Shown here in pieces: positions 21,654 through 26,634 of a stretch of DNA of 26,634 bases. Location of the stretch: positions 1 to 26,634 of the forward strand of contig CAZEPJ010000061.1 of assembly GCA_964514105.1 (NCBI GenBank), in the 5' to 3' direction. Each line of letters begins with the position of its first letter. The first letter of the stretch is position 1. Origin of the DNA: CAZEPJ01 sp964514105 (lineage in GTDB: Bacteria > Desulfobacterota > Desulfocorpusculales > Desulfocorpusculum). The position numbers and the translations under genes are program-made. A model generated the notes under the pieces. The model was not told the origin of the DNA. It saw nothing but the letters and a program-made list of their open reading frames with translations, and did no database searches.

Positions 21654-23096
21654 ATGATCTCCATGCGGATTCTTGGAACAGTGGTTGCGGTGGTCCTGGC
21701 TGCCGCTTCCTGGCTGCCCTGCCCCGCGGGGGGCGGCCAGGCGGGGGAGCGCCAGGTCTATGCGGGGTTCCCCATCTCCCTCAATCTCAAGGACGCCGAC
21801 GTGAGGACCGTCCTGCTGCTCATTGCGGAGGAGACGGGCCTCAACCTCGTGGTGGCCGACGACGTCAAGGGGAAGGTGGATGTGCACCTGGTGGGCGTGC
21901 CGTGGGATCAGGCCCTGGACGAGATCCTGAGGAGCAAGGATTTGGTCAAGCGTCACGTGGGCAAGGTTGTCCACGTCAGCACCTTGGAGGGCCTGAAGCG
22001 GGAACTGGAGATGCGGGAGCTCCTCCGGGGGGAGGAACGCAAGGTCCTGGAGGCGGAGCAAAAGAGACAGGAATTGGTCGGCCGCATGAGGGAAGAGGAA
22101 CCTCTGGTCACGCGGGTCTTTCACGTCCAGTACGCCGATGGGGAGAAGCTTGCCAATACGGTGAAACCCAACCTGAGCAAGGACGCCAAGGGACAGCCCC
22201 GGGGGAGCCTCGAGTTCAACGCGTTCTCCAACACCATCGTGGTGCGCGATGTTCAGGATGTGTTGGATCAGGTGGGGGCCATCATGGCCAAACTCGATCG
22301 CCCCATACCCCAGATCCTGATCGAGGCGCGCATCGTGGAGGTGAACACCGATGCGGTGAGGGACATCGGAATCCAGTGGGGGGGACAATACGAGAACGTC
22401 TCCGGCGGGGACGCGAACCGGATCGGCGGGGCGCGGGCCTTTTCCCCGAGCACGGAGGCCCTTGGCAATCTCACGTCCGTGGCGGGGCGGGGCTTCATGG
22501 TCAATGTCCCGGCCGAGGCGTTGGCCCCCGCCCTGGCCCTGGGCATGAGCTTCGGGAAACTCCTCGAGGGACTGATCCTGGACGTTCAACTTACAGCCCT
22601 CGAGGTGCAGAACCGGGCCAAGATCCTCTCTCGACCCAAGATCGTGACCATGGACAACCACGAGGCCCTGATCAAGCGAGGCGAGGACATCCCCTACACG
22701 CTGACGAGGGAGGGAGGGGCGGCGCCGGATGTCCAATTCAAAGAGGCGAATCTGCAGCTCAGGGTGAAACCCCACGTCATCGCAGACGGGCGGATCGTGC
22801 TGGACCTCAACATCCGCAACGACCAACGGACCATCGCGAGCACCACGGCGGCCACCTCGGAGTTTCCGATCATCGCAAGACAGGAGGCGAGCACCCGGGC
22901 CCTCGTCCCGGACGGGGACACGCTGGTCATCGGCGGAATTGTTCAGGAACAGAGGAGAAAGAACGAGAGGTCCGTGCCCTTCCTTGGGGACATACCGCTG
23001 TTGTCCTGGGCGTTCAGGAGGAATGAAGGGGCACAGACCAACCGCGAACTGCTCATCTTCATCACCCCCCGGATCCTGGAGGACGCAGGCGGATGA
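21654..23096 (+). CDS. pilQ: Type IV pilus secretin PilQ (short form)
   Basis: A 480-residue outer-membrane secretin through which the pilus leaves the cell. A signal peptide (about 1-30) is followed by an STN/N0 domain (about 38-110: ISLNLKDADVRTVLLLIAEETGLN), a charged helix (111-148), one N1/NolW domain (about 152-215) and the secretin domain (about 220-475: ILIEARIVEVN, VQLTALEVQNRAKILSRPKI, GDTLVIGGIVQE, VPFLGDIPLLSWAFR). Proteobacterial PilQ is often over 600 residues because of peptidoglycan-binding AMIN domains; none is present here. The Cys in SWLPCPAG lacks a proper lipobox, so no lipoprotein is proposed. Start ATG 21654 has GAGAGG nearby. The stop overlaps pilB. Confidence 0.93.
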   Translation: MISMRILGTVVAVVLAAASWLPCPAGGGQAGERQVYAGFPISLNLKDADVRTVLLLIAEETGLNLVVADDVKGKVDVHLVGVPWDQALDEILRSKDLVKRHVGKVVHVSTLEGLKRELEMRELLRGEERKVLEAEQKRQELVGRMREEEPLVTRVFHVQYADGEKLANTVKPNLSKDAKGQPRGSLEFNAFSNTIVVRDVQDVLDQVGAIMAKLDRPIPQILIEARIVEVNTDAVRDIGIQWGGQYENVSGGDANRIGGARAFSPSTEALGNLTSVAGRGFMVNVPAEALAPALALGMSFGKLLEGLILDVQLTALEVQNRAKILSRPKIVTMDNHEALIKRGEDIPYTLTREGGAAPDVQFKEANLQLRVKPHVIADGRIVLDLNIRNDQRTIASTTAATSEFPIIARQEASTRALVPDGDTLVIGGIVQEQRRKNERSVPFLGDIPLLSWAFRRNEGAQTNRELLIFITPRILEDAGG

Positions 23097-24841
23097 ACGC
23101 GGAGACCGGGGCCAGGGGGTACGTCCCGAGTTACGGCCGCCTGGGGAAGATCCTGCTCCAGGAGGGCCTCATCGGTGAGGTCCAGCTCCAGGACGCCCTG
23201 CGGCGGCAGGAACAGCGAGGGGGCAAGCTGGGCCAGATCCTCGTGGAGATGAAGGCCCTGGACGAGGAGAGCCTCATGGGGGCCCTGTCGCGGCAGCTCG
23301 GCATCCGCAGGGCGCAGATTCCCAGGGGGGGCGGCCTGGTCGGCAAACTCCTGGAGCGGATCCCCGAGGGCACTGCGACCCGGTGTCGGCTCGTCCCCGT
23401 CCGGGAAGAGGGGGGGATCCTTGCGGTGGCCATGGCCGATCCCCTGGACATCCCCACCCTGGATGACTTGCGGGTGGCCACAGGGCTCGAGATCGAGCCG
23501 CTTCTGGCCACGGAGTCGGAGATCCAGGACGCCATCGAGCGCTTCTACCGGCAGACGGGGGAGGAGGAGAGCGGGCTGAGCCAGGAGCTCCTCAAGGACA
23601 TCCTTCAGTCCAATGTGGAGCTGCAGAAGAAGGAGGAGGAGAAACTCGACCTGGAGAAGATCCGGGGGCAGGTGGAGGACGCCCCGGTGGTCCGGCTGGT
23701 GGACTACATCATCTCCAACGCGATCCGGGAGCGGGCCAGCGACATCCACATCGAGCCCAGGGAGGATCGGCTGGACATCCGATACCGGATCGACGGGATC
23801 CTGCACAGCGTCATATCGCCGCCGCGCAACCTCCAAAACGCCATCATCTCCAGGATCAAGATCCTGGCGGAGATGGACATCGCCGAGCGCAGATTCCCCC
23901 AGGACGGCCGCTTCACCATCAAACTGGAGTTCCGGGAGGTCGACCTGCGCGTCTCCTCCCTGCCCACCACGTTCGGGGAGAAGATCGTGGTGCGCCTCCT
24001 GCGCAAAGGTCCCCTGTCGCTCAACTTGGAGGACCTGGGGTTCGAGGCCGACTCCGTGGGCCTGTTCAAGAAGTATATCCAGAGGCCGTACGGGATGGTC
24101 CTGCTCACCGGGCCCACCGGGAGCGGGAAGACCACCACCCTATACGCCGCCCTCAATCAGATCACCTCCACGGAGAAGAACATCGTCACCGTGGAGGACC
24201 CGGTGGAGTACCAGCTGCGGGGGGTGTACCAGATGCAGGCCAACCCGGGCATCGGCCTCACCTTCGCGGCCGGCCTGCGGGCCATCCTGCGACAGGACCC
24301 CGACATCATCATGGTGGGCGAGGTCCGGGACTACGAGACGGCGGAGATGGCCGTGCGGGCGGCCCTCACCGGGCATCTGGTGTTCAGCACCCTGCACACC
24401 AACGATGCCGTGGGGACCATCGTCCGGCTGGTGAATATGGGGATCGAGCCCTTTCTGGTCTGCTCGGCCCTCACCATGTCCGTGGCGCAGCGACTGGTGC
24501 GGAAGATCTGCACCGAGTGCACGGTCCCGGTGGAGCCCACGTCGGACATGGTGGCGGGGCTGGGGCTCGACCCGGGGGGCAAGGAGATCCTCTTTCACCG
24601 GGGGAAGGGGTGCCCCAAGTGCAAGGGCACCGGCTATTTCGGGCGGACGGGGATCTTCGAGATCCTCGAGGTCAACCAGCGCATCAAGGACCTCGTCCTG
24701 CAGGGGGCCCTCCCGGAGACCATCCATCACATGGCCATCGAGCAGGGAATGATCACCCTGCGCCAATGCGCCGTCCGCAAGGTCCTCGCCGGCATCACGA
24801 CCTTCGAGGAGGTCCTGAGGGTCTGCATCGAGGAGGAGTGA
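23093..24841 (+). CDS. pilB: Type IV pilus extension ATPase PilB with MshEN c-di-GMP-binding domain
   Basis: A 582-residue hexameric cytosolic motor that powers pilus extension. The N-terminal MshEN domain has RLGKILLQEGLIGEVQLQDA and LRRQ at 16-39, matching the c-di-GMP-binding pattern RLGxx[LVI][LVI]xxG[LVI][LVI]xxxxLxxxLxxQ at every fixed position; a looser second copy lies at 45-68. The ATPase has the Asp box (SDIHIEP), Walker A GPTGSGKT (340-347), Walker B (about 402-410, DPDIIMVGE) and His box (STLHTNDA). Zinc cysteines are C473, C476, C507 and C510. The ATG overlaps the pilQ stop (ATGA) and pilC follows. Extension activity is probably stimulated by c-di-GMP, as known for MshE-type ATPases. 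Confidence 0.96.
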   Translation: MNAETGARGYVPSYGRLGKILLQEGLIGEVQLQDALRRQEQRGGKLGQILVEMKALDEESLMGALSRQLGIRRAQIPRGGGLVGKLLERIPEGTATRCRLVPVREEGGILAVAMADPLDIPTLDDLRVATGLEIEPLLATESEIQDAIERFYRQTGEEESGLSQELLKDILQSNVELQKKEEEKLDLEKIRGQVEDAPVVRLVDYIISNAIRERASDIHIEPREDRLDIRYRIDGILHSVISPPRNLQNAIISRIKILAEMDIAERRFPQDGRFTIKLEFREVDLRVSSLPTTFGEKIVVRLLRKGPLSLNLEDLGFEADSVGLFKKYIQRPYGMVLLTGPTGSGKTTTLYAALNQITSTEKNIVTVEDPVEYQLRGVYQMQANPGIGLTFAAGLRAILRQDPDIIMVGEVRDYETAEMAVRAALTGHLVFSTLHTNDAVGTIVRLVNMGIEPFLVCSALTMSVAQRLVRKICTECTVPVEPTSDMVAGLGLDPGGKEILFHRGKGCPKCKGTGYFGRTGIFEILEVNQRIKDLVLQGALPETIHHMAIEQGMITLRQCAVRKVLAGITTFEEVLRVCIEEE

Positions 24842-24852
24842 AACCGATTCCC

Positions 24853-26073
24853 ATGCCGACCTTCGCTTACAGGGTCAAGGAAGTCGACGGGCGGGATTCC
24901 AAAGGATGGGTGGAGGCCGACAGCGAGGAGACTTTGATTCAGCTCCTCCACCAGCAGGGCAAGGTGATCCTCTCGGTGGAACGCCAGGAGTCCCCCCGGG
25001 GCAAGGCGGCGGGGGAGACGGCCCTCAGGCTCATCGAACCCCGCGTGCGGCACCAGGAGTTGATGTTGTTCACGACCCAACTGAGTGCCATGATGGACGC
25101 GGGCCTCCCACTGTTGCGTTCCCTCAACGTCCTGACCCAGGAGACGGAGAACCTGCGCCTGAAAAGGATCCTCAACGAGGTGGCTTTGCAGATCGAGGCA
25201 GGCAGCTCCTTTTCTCAGGCGCTGGCCCGCCACCGGCTGTTCGGCAATCTGTTCGTGAGCCTGGCCCGAGCCGGGGAGATCAGCGGCCGCCTCAACGAGA
25301 CCCTGCGGCAGCTGGCCCGCTACCTCGAGGGGATGGAGGACATCCGCAAGAAGATCAAGAGCGCCCTCAGCTACCCCATCTTTCTTCTGGGATTCTCGCT
25401 GCTCATCGTCGTGATCCTGGTGACCTGGCTCATCCCGGCCTTTGCCCAGGTCTACGACAAGTTCAAGGCGCAGATCCCGGGCCCCACCCTGGCCATGATG
25501 GACGCCAGTCGGTTCGCCCGGGAGCACGGCGTTCAGATGCTCCTGGGGGCGGCTCTGCTCGGCCTGGCGACGTGGCTCTTCCTGCGGACCGAGCCGGGCC
25601 GGTTTCTCCGGGACCGCATGCTCCTCGGGATCCCCTGGGTGGGGCCGCTGGTCCTCCGATCCATCCTCGCCCGGTTCTCACGGACACTGGGGGTCCTGGT
25701 GGGCGCGGGCATCCCGTTCCTCGATGCCCTGGATCTGGTGACCCAGGCTTCGGACAACCGCCTGCTGCGGAGGGCCCTGGGCGAGGCCTTCGTGGCCATC
25801 CAGGGAGGGAGCACCATAGCCAAGGCCCTCGATCAGACAGGGTTTTTCCCTCGCATGCTGGTCTCCATGATCGCCTCGGGGGAGGAAGTGGGGGCACTCC
25901 CCCAGATGCTGACCAAGGGCGCCGACTTCTACGACCAGCAGGTGGACTCCAGCATCAAGGGGTTGATGTCCGTGTTGGAGCCCATCATGATCCTGTTGCT
26001 CGGGGGGATGATCGGAGGGATCCTCCTGGCCATGTACCTGCCGGTGTTCACCCTGGGGCGAGCGATCCGGTGA
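24853..26073 (+). CDS. pilC: Type IV pilus inner-membrane platform protein PilC
   Basis: A 406-residue polytopic membrane protein, GspF family, that couples PilB to pilin movement. It begins MPTFAYRVKEVDGRDSKGWV, as family members do. Two GspF repeats are visible: LMLFTTQLSAMMDAGLPLLRSL with GSSFSQAL (about 70-125), and ARFSRTLGVLVGAGIPFLDAL with GGSTIAKAL (about 276-330). Membrane helices lie at about 172-195, 222-240 and 373-398. The ATG at 24853 is preferred; a GTG at 24838 overlapping the pilB stop is possible but sits too close to the GAGGAGG. It is the last pilus gene; a 178-bp noncoding stretch follows with no clear terminator. Confidence 0.95.
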   Translation: MPTFAYRVKEVDGRDSKGWVEADSEETLIQLLHQQGKVILSVERQESPRGKAAGETALRLIEPRVRHQELMLFTTQLSAMMDAGLPLLRSLNVLTQETENLRLKRILNEVALQIEAGSSFSQALARHRLFGNLFVSLARAGEISGRLNETLRQLARYLEGMEDIRKKIKSALSYPIFLLGFSLLIVVILVTWLIPAFAQVYDKFKAQIPGPTLAMMDASRFAREHGVQMLLGAALLGLATWLFLRTEPGRFLRDRMLLGIPWVGPLVLRSILARFSRTLGVLVGAGIPFLDALDLVTQASDNRLLRRALGEAFVAIQGGSTIAKALDQTGFFPRMLVSMIASGEEVGALPQMLTKGADFYDQQVDSSIKGLMSVLEPIMILLLGGMIGGILLAMYLPVFTLGRAIR

Positions 26074-26191
26074 GGCAAAACGCCCCAGTGCGCAGGGGGG
26101 ATTCCCGGCGGGGGTGGGGGATGGGGCAGGAGGGGGGATGGACTTGGCCGTTGCCTCCCGGCGATGGCCGGCGGCCCAATCGGGGCTTCCC

Positions 26192-26240
26192 GTTGCCTGT
26201 TGCCCATTGCCGATGGCCTGTTTTCCATCGCCTGTATCCG
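26192..26240. repeat. Degenerate seven-base tandem repeat upstream of phoH
   Basis: About seven heptamers run in register: GTTGCCT, GTTGCCC, ATTGCCG, ATGGCCT, GTTTTCC, ATCGCCT, GTATCCG, with consensus RTTGCCY. An isolated copy (GTTGCCT) lies at 26150-26156. It occupies the spacer between pilC and the phoH start and reaches to within 12 bases of the ATG. Similar TTGCC-type heptamer arrays are scattered in many bacterial genomes without known function. Confidence 0.6.
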
Positions 26241-26251
26241 GCGGGCTGACC

Positions 26252-26634
26252 ATGGAGAGCGACGTCCAGATCTCTTTTCCTGACAACCAGCTGGCCAGCG
26301 CCCTGTTCGGGAGAAACAACGAGAACCTCAAGGCCGTCGCCAGGGACCTGGACGTGCGCATCCATGCCCGGGGCAGCGGGCTGCGGATCCAGGGACAAGA
26401 GCCCCAGGTGCGGCTGGCCGAGGACCTCCTCACCCAGCTGTATGCCCTGCTGGAGAAGGGACATCCCCTGTACGGTGCCGATGTGGGCTATGCCGCCCGC
26501 ATCCTGGCCCAGGATCGAAACGCCCGCCTGGAGGAGATCTTCCTGGACACCATCTTCGTGTCGGCCAAGAAGAAGGTCGTCACGCCCAAGAGCCCCAATC
26601 AGAAGGCCTACATCGATGCCATCCGCACCCACGA
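26252..26634 (+). CDS. phoH: PhoH-family ATPase/RNA-binding protein, 3' end outside the window
   Basis: The first 127 codons of a gene that runs off the window. The start MESDVQISFPDNQLASALFGRNNENLKAVARDLDVRIHARG is the KH-like N-terminal region of PhoH/YbeZ proteins, followed by LAEDLLTQLYALLEKGHPL and by TPKSPNQKAYIDAIRTH, the entry to the PhoH ATPase domain. The Walker A motif would come next and is not seen. YbeZ-type PhoH acts with the RNase YbeY in rRNA processing. The ATG at 26252 has only a weak GGCGGG upstream. It is probably a new transcription unit, not part of the pilus operon, though no terminator separates them clearly. Confidence 0.88.
   Translation, partial: MESDVQISFPDNQLASALFGRNNENLKAVARDLDVRIHARGSGLRIQGQEPQVRLAEDLLTQLYALLEKGHPLYGADVGYAARILAQDRNARLEEIFLDTIFVSAKKKVVTPKSPNQKAYIDAIRTH

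Noticed and set aside
21654..21760. PilQ as a lipoprotein because of the Cys near the signal peptide end
   Set aside because: The residues before the Cys (WLP) do not form a lipobox; ordinary signal peptidase cleavage after GGQA is more likely.

Overview
The window is very GC-rich chromosomal DNA, with G or C at most third codon positions. It comes from a Gram-negative bacterium: it encodes an outer-membrane secretin, a type IV pilus basal body and a sigma-54 activator. Gene content would suit a deltaproteobacterium-like or NC10/Rokubacteria-like lineage, but nothing seen here fixes the taxon. There are no insertion sequences, phage genes or CRISPR arrays.

Layout. Positions 1-53 are the 3' part of tRNA-Pro(GGG), followed by a strong bidirectional hairpin and a small unknown minus-strand gene. 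Positions 800-3679 (minus strand) are housekeeping: glgC, translationally coupled to a stand-alone receiver protein, and an ACT-domain threonine dehydratase. A perfect inverted repeat at 3723-3747 separates the dehydratase from a divergent TetR regulator and a PHP-family phosphoesterase (3834-5125). mazG converges on them (5137-5946).

From 6076 to 26073 nearly everything is on the plus strand and concerns type IV pili. First comes a regulatory operon of two membrane sensor kinases with related membrane segments, an HD-GYP response regulator and an NtrC/PilR-type sigma-54 activator. It is followed by a TGTC-rich candidate enhancer, a good -24/-12 promoter and a pilin gene. A second pilin with its own sigma-70-like promoter follows, then PilV-like and PilW-like prepilins, an 809-residue PilX-like protein with a calcium-loop-like segment, an ExeA/MshM-like ATPase with a LysM domain, then pilM, pilN, a pilO fused to a PilP/MshK-like domain, a short secretin, pilB and pilC. 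The window ends inside a phoH-family gene.

How it may work. The kinases and PilR-like activator probably switch the first pilin on through sigma-54. The HD-GYP protein should degrade c-di-GMP, and the PilB ATPase carries a textbook MshEN c-di-GMP-binding motif, so regulator and motor may be joined by a local second-messenger loop. The ExeA-like ATPase, the PilO-PilP fusion and the short secretin make the machine look intermediate between classical PilMNOPQ and MSHA pili. No pilT, pilD or separate pilP is visible in the window.
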